A stretch of DNA of 64,000 bases, taken from Pseudobacteriovorax antillogorgiicola (GTDB lineage: Bacteria; Bdellovibrionota_B; Oligoflexia; Oligoflexales; CAIYRB01). The translations under genes and the position numbers were made by a program. The DNA is taken from assembly GCA_945862295.1 (NCBI GenBank), contig CAMAXT010000003.1, positions 1 through 64,000 on the forward strand, in the 5' to 3' direction. Shown piece by piece: positions 26,851 to 35,971 of this stretch (its first letter is position 1; each line of letters opens with the position of its first letter). Below the pieces are notes generated by a model that was given only the letters and a program-made list of their open reading frames with translations, was not told the origin of the DNA and made no database searches.

Positions 26851-27678
26851 ATGAATATGAAATACGGACAAAAAGACTGGTGGGCAGTAATACTTGGCGG
26901 ATCGAGCGGGCTCGGTCTTGCGACTGCTAAGAAACTAGCTTCATGCGGTATGAATCTATGCCTTGTTCATAAAGACCGCCGCGCCTCGATGGAAACCATC
27001 CAAAAAGAATTCGACGCCATTAAAGCTTTGGGCGTCAAGATCGAAACGTTTAATACCGACGCACTTTCGAAAGAAGGCGTCAACCAAGTCCTTACAGCAC
27101 TCGCGGACAAACTTGCTGGCGGCAAAGTTCGTCTAGTCTTGCATTCAATTGCTGCCGGAAACTTAAGAAACCTTGCCCCAACTAAAACTGATAAAACTCC
27201 CGAGGAAAAAGACTTTGAAAACCTCCTCGGCGCTGAAGAAATCAACGGCACGATCCACAACATGGCAATCAGTCTGGTTCCTTGGGTTCAAGAGATCATG
27301 AAACGAAAGATGTTCGCTACTGACGCCCGCGTCATTGGCTTAACATCAGAAGGCAGTCGCATTGCTTGGAACGGCTACGGTGCCGTTGCTTGCGCAAAAG
27401 CTGCTCTTGAATGCCTCATGCGCGGCCTCGCTCGTGAGTACGGACCACACGGTATCCGTTGCAACATCGTGCAAGCCGGCATCACACCAACTCCTGCTCT
27501 CAAAATGATTCCTGGTAGCGACAAAATGCTTGAATCAGCGATTAGGCGCAACCCACTCGGCCGCCTGACAACCCCTGAAGATGTCGGCAACGTCATCAGT
27601 CTATTGTGTTCAGACGAAGCGTCTTGGATCAATGGATCAATTCTCACTGCAGACGGCGGCGAGAGCATCAGCGGTTAA
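26851..27678 (+). CDS. enoyl-ACP reductase-like short-chain dehydrogenase (FabI/FabL type)
   Basis: A 275-residue SDR. GGSSGLG (residues 16-22) is the dinucleotide-binding loop in classical GXXXGXG form. Tyr176-X6-Lys183 in GYGAVACAKAA is the spacing seen in enoyl-ACP reductases (ordinary SDRs have YX3K). The combination resembles the FabL/FabI side of the family, so the likely reaction is NAD(P)H reduction of a trans-2-enoyl-ACP. As first gene of the lipid operon it would finish the elongation cycle. A 3-ketoacyl reductase role cannot be excluded. Confidence 0.75.
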   Translation: MNMKYGQKDWWAVILGGSSGLGLATAKKLASCGMNLCLVHKDRRASMETIQKEFDAIKALGVKIETFNTDALSKEGVNQVLTALADKLAGGKVRLVLHSIAAGNLRNLAPTKTDKTPEEKDFENLLGAEEINGTIHNMAISLVPWVQEIMKRKMFATDARVIGLTSEGSRIAWNGYGAVACAKAALECLMRGLAREYGPHGIRCNIVQAGITPTPALKMIPGSDKMLESAIRRNPLGRLTTPEDVGNVISLLCSDEASWINGSILTADGGESISG

Positions 27679-27693
27679 CTCTCAGGAGCTCAC

Positions 27694-28299
27694 TTGAACT
27701 ACAGCGATTTTTTGACGACACCATCTCTTACGAAACTGCATCTTTTGTCTTTGACTCAAGGCGCATTGATCAAAGATCCACCGTCGCTAGAAATGCCAAA
27801 ACTTCCAGCACCCCCTTTTTTGATGTTCGACCGCGTGGTCGAAGTCAAGAGAGACCGCCCGATGCGGATCGTGGCGGAACAAGATATTTTGCAAGACGCT
27901 TGGTACTTTCAGTGCCACTTTAAAGGTGATCCTGTCCAACCTGGTTGCCTCGGTCTTGATGCTGTTTGGCAACTTCTTGGCCTATTTTTATTTCTGAACG
28001 GCGGCGTTGGCTCCGGCCGAGCGCTCGGTGTTGGTGAGGTTGAATTTTTCGGTCAGATCCGTCCATTCGACAAAGTTGTTCGTTACGACATCAATATTCG
28101 TCGGCTGCTTAAAACAGAAGGCTCATCCATCGTCATCGGTGATGCAACGGTTCTCGTCGACGACGAAGCAATTTACACGGTAAAAAATGCGCGCGTCGGT
28201 TGTTTCGCTAACATGGCCTATACCGACTACCCGAATCCCGAATCCACACATGCACGTGGGGGGGTCATCGACAAATCCTCTCGGCTTAAAAAGGACTAG
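27694..28299 (+). CDS. 3-hydroxyacyl-ACP dehydratase, FabA type
   Basis: A 201-residue hot-dog enzyme. The catalytic His75 and Asp89 lie in CHFKGDPVQPGCLGLDA, nearly identical to E. coli FabA, followed by ALGVGEVEFFGQIRP. FabA-type enzymes dehydrate 3-hydroxyacyl-ACP and may isomerise trans-2 to cis-3. TTG 27694 is chosen because AGGAG stands five bases upstream. It is the second gene of the operon, 15 bp after the reductase. A separate FabZ follows directly, so the two dehydratases probably divide chain lengths or steps. Confidence 0.88.
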   Translation: MNYSDFLTTPSLTKLHLLSLTQGALIKDPPSLEMPKLPAPPFLMFDRVVEVKRDRPMRIVAEQDILQDAWYFQCHFKGDPVQPGCLGLDAVWQLLGLFLFLNGGVGSGRALGVGEVEFFGQIRPFDKVVRYDINIRRLLKTEGSSIVIGDATVLVDDEAIYTVKNARVGCFANMAYTDYPNPESTHARGGVIDKSSRLKKD

Positions 28300-28302
28300 G
28301 TT

Positions 28303-28779
28303 ATGGCCTCGCAAGATATTGCTACGCTAAGCAAGCACGTCATCAATCTGATGCCGCAGAAAAAACCATTTCTGTTTATCGACCGCATTACGGCGATCGA
28401 TAACGAAGGCATCACGGCTGAATATTATTTTGACCCGAAGCTCGACTTCTACAGCGGCCACTTCCCAGGTCACCCAGTTACTCCAGGTGTGATCCTGATT
28501 GAAGCCATGGCGCAAACGGCTGTCGTTGCGCACGGCGTCTGGCATATGCTGATGGAAAACGAAAAGAATCCCGAAGGAGTGATTGGTGCCACAACGTCTT
28601 TGTTTACCGAGACGCAAGCTGAGTTTTTAAAAACCGTGCCTCCGGGATCAAAAGTAAAAATTATCGGTAAAAAAGAATACTTCAGACGCGGCAAGATTAA
28701 AGCAAATGCCACCGTCATCCTTGAAAATGGAACTATCGCTGCAACAGCCACCCTGTGTGGAATGGGAGTTAAACTATGA
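28303..28779 (+). CDS. 3-hydroxyacyl-ACP dehydratase, FabZ type
   Basis: A 158-residue hot-dog dehydratase with catalytic His53 and Glu67 in SGHFPGHPVTPGVILIEAMAQ and the FabZ N-terminal motif LMPQKKPFLFIDRI. It removes water from 3-hydroxyacyl-ACP. It starts three bases after the fabA-like stop, and its own stop overlaps the ketosynthase start by four bases, so translation is coupled. Confidence 0.9.
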   Translation: MASQDIATLSKHVINLMPQKKPFLFIDRITAIDNEGITAEYYFDPKLDFYSGHFPGHPVTPGVILIEAMAQTAVVAHGVWHMLMENEKNPEGVIGATTSLFTETQAEFLKTVPPGSKVKIIGKKEYFRRGKIKANATVILENGTIAATATLCGMGVKL

Positions 28780-30050
28780 GCAATCGACGTGTTGTCGTAA
28801 CTGGTTTAGGCGTTATCGCACCCAACGCCCGTGGATTAAAAGAATACGAAGCTGCATTAAGAGCTGGTAAATCAGGCTTAAAATTTCAACCTGAACTGGC
28901 GGAACTTGCGTTTGGTTGTCACGTTGCTGGTGTTCCGGCAAGCGTCGAAGGCATCAAAGAACAATATTTCCGCGCAGAAGATCTCCTAGCTATGAATTCA
29001 CCGATGATTTTTGCCGGCATGGCAGCGATCGATGCATTCAAAGATGCCGGCTTAAAAGTTCCTGCATGGGACGAAGATTTACTTTACGAAGACACTGGCG
29101 CCATCATTGGCACAGGCATCGGCGGCATCGAAACATTTGCAGAAAAAATTTACCCAGCGGTCATTGCTAAACGTGTTCGCCGCCTCGGTAGCGCGATGGT
29201 TGAACAAACCATGGCGAGTGCTGTGAGTGCTAAGCTTTCCGGGCTCCTAGCACTAGGTAATCAAGTTACGACAAACAGCAGTGCATGTAGCACTGGTACC
29301 GAAGCTGTGATCATGGGCTATGATCGGATCAAAGCGGGATACGCTGACCGCATGGTTGTCGGTGGTACGGAAGGTGTGAGTCCTTACATCTGGGCTGGTT
29401 TTGACGCGATGCGCGTTCTGTCTGCAAAGTTCAACGACACACCTGAGAAAGCGTCGCGTCCGATGAGCGCAACATCCGCAGGCTTTGTTCCAGGAGCAGG
29501 CTCAGGGATCCTCGTAATCGAATCACTGGAAGCCGCTAAAGCTCGCGGCGCCCGTATTTATGCAGAGATCCTTGGTGCCTCAATCACCAGTGGTGGCATG
29601 CGCAAAGGTGGAACAATGACGGCTCAGTCCCCGCACAGCGTTCGCCGTTGTATCCGCGATGCCGTTACCAGGTCTGGAATTTCTGCCAAGGATATTCAGT
29701 ATATAAATGGCCATTTGACCGCGACCATGGCCGATCCATATGAGTTGGGCAACTGGTCAGCTGCGCTAGAACGTGGACCTGGAGCATTTCCTTATATTAA
29801 CTCAACAAAATCCATGATAGGACACGCTCTGGGCGCATCAGGGGGACTTGAGCTGGTTGCCACTGTTCTTCAGATGCACAAAAACTTTGTCCATCCGTCG
29901 ATCAACTGCGAAGACTTTAACGAAGAGATTAAAGACTTCGCCCAACATGTTCCCACTAAGACAAAAGAAACCGAGATCAATTACGCAGCGAAAGCTAGTT
30001 TTGGTTTCGGGGACGTTAATAGCTGTATCATCTTGAAATCCTGGAGGTAA
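28776..30050 (+). CDS. beta-ketoacyl-ACP synthase (FabB/FabF type)
   Basis: A 424-residue condensing enzyme. The Cys-His-His triad is Cys171 (NSSACSTGTE), His313 (INGHLTATMADPYE) and His350 (STKSMIGHALGASGG), with Lys345. The second motif departs from the usual NAHGTGT: Gly after His is Leu here, suggesting altered substrate choice. It condenses malonyl-ACP with an acyl primer. It overlaps fabZ by ATGA and precedes the ACP gene by six bases. It is probably dedicated to this operon rather than bulk fatty-acid synthesis. Confidence 0.88.
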   Translation: MSNRRVVVTGLGVIAPNARGLKEYEAALRAGKSGLKFQPELAELAFGCHVAGVPASVEGIKEQYFRAEDLLAMNSPMIFAGMAAIDAFKDAGLKVPAWDEDLLYEDTGAIIGTGIGGIETFAEKIYPAVIAKRVRRLGSAMVEQTMASAVSAKLSGLLALGNQVTTNSSACSTGTEAVIMGYDRIKAGYADRMVVGGTEGVSPYIWAGFDAMRVLSAKFNDTPEKASRPMSATSAGFVPGAGSGILVIESLEAAKARGARIYAEILGASITSGGMRKGGTMTAQSPHSVRRCIRDAVTRSGISAKDIQYINGHLTATMADPYELGNWSAALERGPGAFPYINSTKSMIGHALGASGGLELVATVLQMHKNFVHPSINCEDFNEEIKDFAQHVPTKTKETEINYAAKASFGFGDVNSCIILKSWR

Positions 30051-30056
30051 AAAAAG

Positions 30057-30305
30057 ATGACAACCGAAGCACTTTATAATGAAGTTGTTCAAATCATTTC
30101 TAAGTACTCACGAGCTGAGGAAGCGATGAAAGGTGTTTCTCGCGACTCATCGATCTTGGGTGACTTGAAAGTCAACTCAACACGCTTTGTCGACATCTTG
30201 ATTGAATTTGAAGATAAATATAATCTCCAAATCAGCGACGATGATGCAGATAAAATTGAAACAGTTGGCGACGCTGTTGATCTATTGAAGAAACTCATTC
30301 ACTAA
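30057..30305 (+). CDS. acyl carrier protein
   Basis: An 82-residue acidic helical carrier. Ser41 in GDLKVNSTRFVDILIEFE is the phosphopantetheine site; the usual Asp-Ser-Leu is Asn-Ser-Thr here. FEDKYNLQISDDDADKI is the acidic recognition helix. It would carry the chain made by the neighbouring enzymes and be activated by the transferase at 31127-31792. Confidence 0.88.
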   Translation: MTTEALYNEVVQIISKYSRAEEAMKGVSRDSSILGDLKVNSTRFVDILIEFEDKYNLQISDDDADKIETVGDAVDLLKKLIH

Positions 30306-30317
30306 TCAACGCTGCAG

Positions 30318-30334
30318 ATATCAAGATTTGATAT
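30318..30334 (+). promoter_or_regulatory. hairpin over the start codon of the acyltransferase
   Basis: ATATCAA-GAT-TTGATAT is a perfect 7-bp stem whose 3' arm contains the first two bases of the ATG at 30333. No Shine-Dalgarno is visible, so initiation probably depends on ribosomes arriving from the ACP gene, or the structure tunes translation. Confidence 0.4.
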
Positions 30335-31130
30335 GGCTCTAAATACACGGGAACAACGAAGTCTGGCCCTGCATCACTATGTTGCTTGGGTCAATTTCCT
30401 GTGGTTTGGATTCATCTTTGTCTTGATTCTTCGCTTTATGGCCCGCTACCGGATTCGCAATAAATCCGCGTTACGGGACAAAGCAAACCTCCTGATGTCA
30501 GAAGCGGGTGACCGTCCGACTATCATCTGTTCTAATCATTTGACTCTCATTGACTCAATGATCATCACCTGGGCAATCTGTCCGGCTATTCCTTCTATGC
30601 TAAATTTCAAACGTGTGCCTTGGCACATGCCGGAGTTTGCAAATTTTGCGAAAAACTTCGCGCTAAAATTTATGTGCTATTTAGGAAAGTCCATCTTCGT
30701 CAAACGCGGTGGTGGAGCAAAAGAACGCAGGAAGTCCATGGATCAGATTCACTGGCTTTTGGATAACGGACACACCTTTTGTATGTTTCCTGAAGGCGGC
30801 CGTTCGCGCAGTGGCAGAGTCCAAACGGATTCAGCGACCTACTCGGTTGGCGAACTGATTCAGCAGCATCCCAATGCGAAAGTTCTCACTATGTACATTC
30901 GGGGCGACGCGCAAAAAACCTGGGGCAAGTGGCCCGAGCTCGGCAGTACTGTCGAGGCTGACATTAGAGAGCTTCATATCGGAGAGATCGAGCAAGGACG
31001 CAAAGGCGCGAGAGATATTTCCATCCGCATTATCGAAGATCTAATCAAATTAGAGTCTGAGTATCTTGCCAGAGAAGCTGCCCGCAGCGCTCCGCATAGT
31101 GAGCAAAACCTTGCTGCAATATCCCGCTAA
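30333..31130 (+). CDS. 1-acyl-glycerol-3-phosphate acyltransferase-like (PlsC family)
   Basis: A 265-residue membrane-anchored acyltransferase. His69-X4-Asp74 (NHLTLIDS) is the catalytic box and FPEGGRSRSGR (residues 152-161) the phosphate/glycerol binding motif. One or two membrane helices precede them (residues 16-34). It would transfer the ACP-bound chain to a lipid acceptor. It is the last gene of the operon; its stop overlaps the stop of the convergent transferase gene. Confidence 0.85.
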   Translation: MALNTREQRSLALHHYVAWVNFLWFGFIFVLILRFMARYRIRNKSALRDKANLLMSEAGDRPTIICSNHLTLIDSMIITWAICPAIPSMLNFKRVPWHMPEFANFAKNFALKFMCYLGKSIFVKRGGGAKERRKSMDQIHWLLDNGHTFCMFPEGGRSRSGRVQTDSATYSVGELIQQHPNAKVLTMYIRGDAQKTWGKWPELGSTVEADIRELHIGEIEQGRKGARDISIRIIEDLIKLESEYLAREAARSAPHSEQNLAAISR

Positions 31131-31792
31131 GATATTGGCGTAATGTTTTCAATCTGCAAATATACCGTTTTATCATTGAGCTGCTCTTTAAGTTGCCTGA
31201 TACGCGCAGCCGTCAGAACACCTTCCGAAGCTAACGCAACAGCACAGTAACGACCGTGGTGGCTAAAACTCATCGCATAGGTCAGCTCGTCATCAATGTG
31301 CTGTGGCAACGGTTCGCCGCCCGGACCTTTTTCAAAAGAAAACTCGTCGACAGGAAAGCCAAAAATACTGCTGAGAACTAACTTAGCCAGTTCTCTGACG
31401 CCTTTCGACTCAATATCCGGGTCGGGAGTTACGCTGATCGGTAAAATAGCAACGGCACTAATTCTATGACCCTTAGTTTCTGGAACTGTGCAGGAATAAA
31501 AAAATTCATGATTGCGGAAAAAAGAAAAACGCATCTCGCTATCAACAGTCTTAGCAGTGAGCGCACTGAAGTCAATGTTGATGCTGCGGGGCTTTAGAGC
31601 ATACTTTGGATCAACCTGCCGCATGGATTTATAGAATGCTTCTTTAACACCAAAAAAACAAACTACAGGAGGTGCATCTTTCTTTAGAAGTGCCATGGCA
31701 GAGAGTTCATCCGAACTCATAGTGCGTTCAGCAAACCGCGCGTCGTCGCTTCGATCTATCTGCAGATCTATGATGTCGTTACCTATGTGCAT
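31127..31792 (-). CDS. 4'-phosphopantetheinyl transferase
   Basis: About 221 residues from ATG 31792, where the conserved GNDIIDLQI (metal-binding Asp) begins; a longer frame to 31942 has no homology. FFGVKEAFYKS is the second signature (W/FxxKExxxK). The enzyme loads phosphopantetheine from CoA onto carrier proteins. Its position converging on the lipid operon, with 4-bp overlap of stops, suggests it serves the ACP at 30057-30305. Confidence 0.85.
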   Translation of the reverse strand: MHIGNDIIDLQIDRSDDARFAERTMSSDELSAMALLKKDAPPVVCFFGVKEAFYKSMRQVDPKYALKPRSINIDFSALTAKTVDSEMRFSFFRNHEFFYSCTVPETKGHRISAVAILPISVTPDPDIESKGVRELAKLVLSSIFGFPVDEFSFEKGPGGEPLPQHIDDELTYAMSFSHHGRYCAVALASEGVLTAARIRQLKEQLNDKTVYLQIENITPIS

Positions 31793-32100
31793 GGCGCATT
31801 CCAATATTGTCGGCGTCGTAAAATCTGAAATACAACAAGTTTGCTGATAGGGAAAGTCATAATGACCACGGATTGGTGGCCAAAAAGGGGGGCTAAAAGT
31901 AGTCGCAGAAGGTCGGGACTTCACATTTTGACTTTTCAGCAACTTAGCCAGAAATCCCTGAAGATCTAGCAGGGCTACTCACACGCAAACGACAAAAAAG
32001 GTCCTCCAAAAACGCTAAGCTGCTGTTAACCCTTACATTTCTGGTCAAATAGCCGATAAAAAGAGCAGGTAAATACTCTAATCATGTTGGAAGATCAAAC

Positions 32101-34302
32101 TTGGCAACAGGCTGGTCAAAACTAAAAGCAAAAATAAACGGCTTCAGCGAATGGCTAGAGCAGCGTCTATTTGCCGGCAACAGAAAGAGTGACCGCAAGC
32201 AAAGCGAACCGAGCAGTAAACCCAGTCTAGTCACAGCAGCACAGAATCATTTACAAAACCTCATCGCCACGACCATCAGTCTAACTTTCATCGTCGCATT
32301 CGTATACGGTGTCTACTTCTATTCAAATACAATGAAGGAAATCGAACAGCATCCACTGGTAACGAACCTAGCAGAATCCAAAGCAATGACGCGAGTTCAT
32401 TTCGGACTACCACCGCAATGCTCGGCTACCAGTCCCCACTGCTGGGCAGATCCCAGCTTCGACGATACTCCATGGATCGCTGCAAGACTTCCTAGGGAGG
32501 ATTTACACACTCTTAAAAACTACGAAGATGGTGTTAAATCAGGGAATATCTTTTACCGTTTTGCGATCACGGCAACTCCTGATCAGCTAAAATCAGGTGA
32601 AGAACTCGCGTTCTCGCCGGTATTTGTATCACACAGTCGCTATACAGTTTTTGTAAATGGCAGAGTCGTGCAGACCGGTAGTTCTCTAAAAAGTTCCAGT
32701 GCAGCAATTGTCGTTTCCATTTCAAAGGATGACTTCAGCGGTGGACAAGCAATTGTCGGCATCCACGCTAGCCTCGAGAAAACAGACAAAGGTATTCGCC
32801 ATCCGAACGGCATTTACGTTGGCCCCAAAACCATACTAGACGATGTTTACGTTTTCAAAGAACGAGCACTATCGACATACTTTCTTTTGTTCTTACTCAC
32901 CAAGGGTGCTATTTTCGTCGTCTTCTCTCTGTTCTTTTTCTTCAGCATCGACCGCAGAGCTTTGTTTAACTTTTTGCTCTACGCAATTTGTGTGACATTA
33001 GAGAATGCGCTAGCAGGTAATTTCCTCGCTAATTTTCTTGGCGCCGTACCACGGGTATCGTTCTTCTTTATGTTGAAGATCGCGGCTATTTCTTGCCTCC
33101 TAAATTTCTTTGTAGAAATCTTTCAGGCAGCAAGGGCCCGACGGAAAGTTCGGATCTGGAATGCAATCCTCATGTTCGCAGTATTCATCATGGTCATTGA
33201 TTTTGGGTATGGAACGCGAACCGTCACAGGCACGACTTTGTTTCAAGTTACCAACTACCTCCTAGGTCTAAGCTTAGCTTTTGGCATCGGTACCGGACTT
33301 CTTGCGATCCGTCTGTGGACGCGCAACCAAGTGGAGCCGCGCAAGATTGCGAGTCTCAGACTATTCGTGGCGGTGATTAGTATATATCTCGCATTGATTA
33401 TCTGGGAGTTTGTTTTCAACACCTTTGTTGGGTTTGACAATAGAGCAGTCTTTGACCTTATGTTCTTCATTTTCGTTGCATTCATTACAGCCAAAGAATT
33501 CGGTTTCAATGCAGGTCAAGTCACGACGCTTGAATCACACATGCAGGAAAAAAGACGCATGGAAGCCGAGTTGCAAGAAGCAGCAGAGATCGCGAAAGCG
33601 TTTTTACCTGGTCAACTTCCTAAATGGGACTTCTGCGATATCGGCATCTATCATAAAGCGCTGTCTGAATCTTCTGGCGACTGGTACACCTTCGAAAATT
33701 CACCTTCAGGGAGATTCTGTCATTTTATCCTTTGCGACATCACCGGTCATGGGGTGCAAGCAGCGCTTGTAGCTTCGACATGCAGGACGGTATTGAGCGC
33801 AATGAAACTTGAGAATACTGCGTGTGTCGAAAAGCCGGAGTTTATTACTGACTACGCTCGTGCGTTGAATCACATCTTGTACCATCAAGGTGGTGGCCAT
33901 CACGTGTCGACATTCCTCGGCCTCAGTTTCGATATGCAGAATAATAAAATGCACTATGTGTCTGGCGGACATCCGAATCCTTTGGTTATCTCAACCAACG
34001 CTGAAGGTGTACGTAACATTAAACCACTACCTTCGCGCCATTCCGTTCTTGGTACGTCACCGACGATCGATCACACACTTAAGTCTATTGATCTCGGTAT
34101 CAACGATGAAGTCCTGGCGTTTTCAGACGGCTTACCTGTCGGATCAAATCTAAAAGTACTGCGCCAGATGATTCAGTCTCAATATCCAATGAATACTGCC
34201 GCTACTACACTCTATGTTGATATGTGGAAGCACGAGCTGGAAAAGAACGGCAAAAAGCCAGACGACGATGTTTCCGTCCTCTGGCTTCGTCGCGTTGCCT
34301 AA
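32101..34302 (+). CDS. 7TM-sensor SpoIIE-type (PP2C) serine phosphatase
   Basis: 733 residues. An N-terminal membrane helix (about residues 57-75), then a periplasmic domain resembling the 7TMR-DISM extracellular type, about seven membrane helices (residues 255-465), a short coiled coil (HMQEKRRMEAELQEAAEIAKAF) and a C-terminal PP2C/SpoIIE domain with FILCDITGHGVQAALVAS (metal-binding Asp and GHG) and EVLAFSDGLP. It would dephosphorylate an anti-sigma antagonist or partner in response to an outside signal. Start is TTG 32101, because the nearby ATG 32084 is out of frame. The neighbouring genes give no target. Confidence 0.85.
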   Translation: MATGWSKLKAKINGFSEWLEQRLFAGNRKSDRKQSEPSSKPSLVTAAQNHLQNLIATTISLTFIVAFVYGVYFYSNTMKEIEQHPLVTNLAESKAMTRVHFGLPPQCSATSPHCWADPSFDDTPWIAARLPREDLHTLKNYEDGVKSGNIFYRFAITATPDQLKSGEELAFSPVFVSHSRYTVFVNGRVVQTGSSLKSSSAAIVVSISKDDFSGGQAIVGIHASLEKTDKGIRHPNGIYVGPKTILDDVYVFKERALSTYFLLFLLTKGAIFVVFSLFFFFSIDRRALFNFLLYAICVTLENALAGNFLANFLGAVPRVSFFFMLKIAAISCLLNFFVEIFQAARARRKVRIWNAILMFAVFIMVIDFGYGTRTVTGTTLFQVTNYLLGLSLAFGIGTGLLAIRLWTRNQVEPRKIASLRLFVAVISIYLALIIWEFVFNTFVGFDNRAVFDLMFFIFVAFITAKEFGFNAGQVTTLESHMQEKRRMEAELQEAAEIAKAFLPGQLPKWDFCDIGIYHKALSESSGDWYTFENSPSGRFCHFILCDITGHGVQAALVASTCRTVLSAMKLENTACVEKPEFITDYARALNHILYHQGGGHHVSTFLGLSFDMQNNKMHYVSGGHPNPLVISTNAEGVRNIKPLPSRHSVLGTSPTIDHTLKSIDLGINDEVLAFSDGLPVGSNLKVLRQMIQSQYPMNTAATTLYVDMWKHELEKNGKKPDDDVSVLWLRRVA

Positions 34303-34307
34303 TTTAC

Positions 34308-35780
34308 TTATTCGTAAGAAAAGTTTTTCACTTTGGTACTGAGATCGATCAGCATCTTTTGCATATTAGGTGCTGTCGGTTTTTCTAACCAATGGAAATA
34401 AATATTGTTCCAGTCGTAGCTACGGTACCAAAGAGAACCTTCAGCCGAATATCCCGCTTTGAACGCAGGCCGCAGGTAACGAACCAAATCTAAAAGTGGT
34501 GTTGTGTCACCGATGGTACCGCGAACGCGCGATTCGCAGCTTTCCATATTCAAAAAGGATAGTTCCGCTTTGTACTCACCGACAGTGGCTGCCTTCAGCG
34601 CTGTTCCGAGCGAGGCGAAATAAAGCTTCGTCGTCATACCAAAGTGATTGTCAGCGCCAAGCCCTGGCGAGTCGACACCCAATCCAACGATATCAGCATT
34701 GAGGCCGACAATATCAGCATTGAGCCCGACAATATCGGCATTGAGACCTACGATATCAGCGTTGAGTCCTGGGATATCTGCATTCAGGCCAGGAATATCT
34801 GCGTTCAAGCCTGGGATGTCAGCATTGAGACCAGGAATATCGGCATTGAGAGTCTTCGACGCTGGCGATCCAGTGGGAGCTGGTGCCGCTACGTAAGAAT
34901 GCTGAGGTTTTCCGCGAGGACGGAGTTGACCAAGCCAGAGTTTACCAAGAAGAATGTCTTGAGCTTGAGTAACATTTAGACCGACTTCACCTTCTTTGAG
35001 GTTTGAGACGATATCAAATTTCATCTGGCTAAGAATTTTGCTTTGATCTTTTACTTTCTTTTCTAGCTGCGCTTCGGTCAAACCAGTTAGAGCGAATTTA
35101 GAACCACCGTGCCCCTTAATCGTTACAAAGTACGAATATTCCTTTGCACTAAAAATTTTTGTCATTGCAAAGGTCATGATTGTTTTCATGATTTCAGGAT
35201 GGATAAACGGCTGCGTTTCATAAGCTTTATTAAGTGATGCTGGGTGGGCAAGAGCCAAGTCCGCATCAAATAGTTTCTTGCGAGGGTCGGCAGTGTCTTT
35301 CAAAGTTGGATCAAATTTCTCGTCGCTGATCGCCTTGATCTTCTCGTCGAGATTCTCGATGGCGTACTTTTCTTTACTGAATTTACCTTCTACGCACTTA
35401 AGATAGGACTTGTTCCTATAATGAGAGTTTACAAAAGCAACCCAGTTTACATGCTTATTACTACAAGCCTCAAGGAGCGAACGAATCTCATGGGCAACCG
35501 CACCTTGCATGTACGGCTCTGCCGTATCAGCAAAATAGAAAATTAGTGCTGTTTTTCTTTTATTGGTCTCAGGCAAGGATTCCCTTACTAGAGGGGCATT
35601 ATCGATGAGTTTGATCTTCTTGCCATCAGCCGTAGTGTCGCTGACACCAAGAGGTTCGCTCTCTTTTTCTTCTTTCTTTTCTGGCTTACAACCGGAGCCG
35701 ATGATCATCACACTAAGGAAAGCAATCAAAGGAATGATGCTTAGAATCCGCAACGCGGGACGATGACAATGAGCGGCCAT
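34308..35780 (-). CDS. clostripain-like (C11) cysteine peptidase lipoprotein with heptapeptide tandem repeat
   Basis: A 490-residue lipoprotein (lipobox IGSGC, Cys31). The C11 features are IKGHGGSKF with His224 and NMESCESRV with Cys415; in known C11 peptidases these are the catalytic pair with Arg/Lys specificity. Between them lies a 190-residue insert containing eight perfect seven-residue units, four LNADIPG then four LNADIVG (residues 311-366), and two degenerate units (to 375). The usual Asp before the catalytic Cys is Glu/Met here, so activity is not certain. The linker position corresponds to the activation-cleavage region of the family. It is monocistronic, converging with the phosphatase gene. 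Confidence 0.7.
   Translation of the reverse strand: MAAHCHRPALRILSIIPLIAFLSVMIIGSGCKPEKKEEKESEPLGVSDTTADGKKIKLIDNAPLVRESLPETNKRKTALIFYFADTAEPYMQGAVAHEIRSLLEACSNKHVNWVAFVNSHYRNKSYLKCVEGKFSKEKYAIENLDEKIKAISDEKFDPTLKDTADPRKKLFDADLALAHPASLNKAYETQPFIHPEIMKTIMTFAMTKIFSAKEYSYFVTIKGHGGSKFALTGLTEAQLEKKVKDQSKILSQMKFDIVSNLKEGEVGLNVTQAQDILLGKLWLGQLRPRGKPQHSYVAAPAPTGSPASKTLNADIPGLNADIPGLNADIPGLNADIPGLNADIVGLNADIVGLNADIVGLNADIVGLGVDSPGLGADNHFGMTTKLYFASLGTALKAATVGEYKAELSFLNMESCESRVRGTIGDTTPLLDLVRYLRPAFKAGYSAEGSLWYRSYDWNNIYFHWLEKPTAPNMQKMLIDLSTKVKNFSYE
34656..34850. repeat. 21-bp coding minisatellite (GLNADI repeat)
   Basis: Eight in-frame 21-bp units at 34683-34850 plus two degenerate ones, in the peptidase gene. 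The period is exact at protein level, with synonymous differences between units, so unit number can change by recombination without breaking the frame. Confidence 0.9.
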
Positions 35781-35971
35781 AGGTCGACTCCCTTTTCAAT
35801 AAAACAATAATCAATAAAACTAGGTGTATTTGGTATGTATAAGGTTACCCTAACTCATACAAAAGCCCGAGCAAATATCGTTTGTTTCCATGTTATTGAT
35901 AAAGAACTTATCGGCAAAACCGAAAAAAACCTGAGGAATATCTGGAAATGTCAATAGTTACAGGGCCGATT

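Noticed and set aside
34656-34850. CRISPR-like array of 21-bp units
   Set aside because: Units are contiguous without spacers and encode a perfect protein heptad.
34496-34979. Plus-strand open frames over the heptad repeat
   Set aside because: Repeat complement gives long frames without ribosome site; the minus-strand peptidase explains the sequence.
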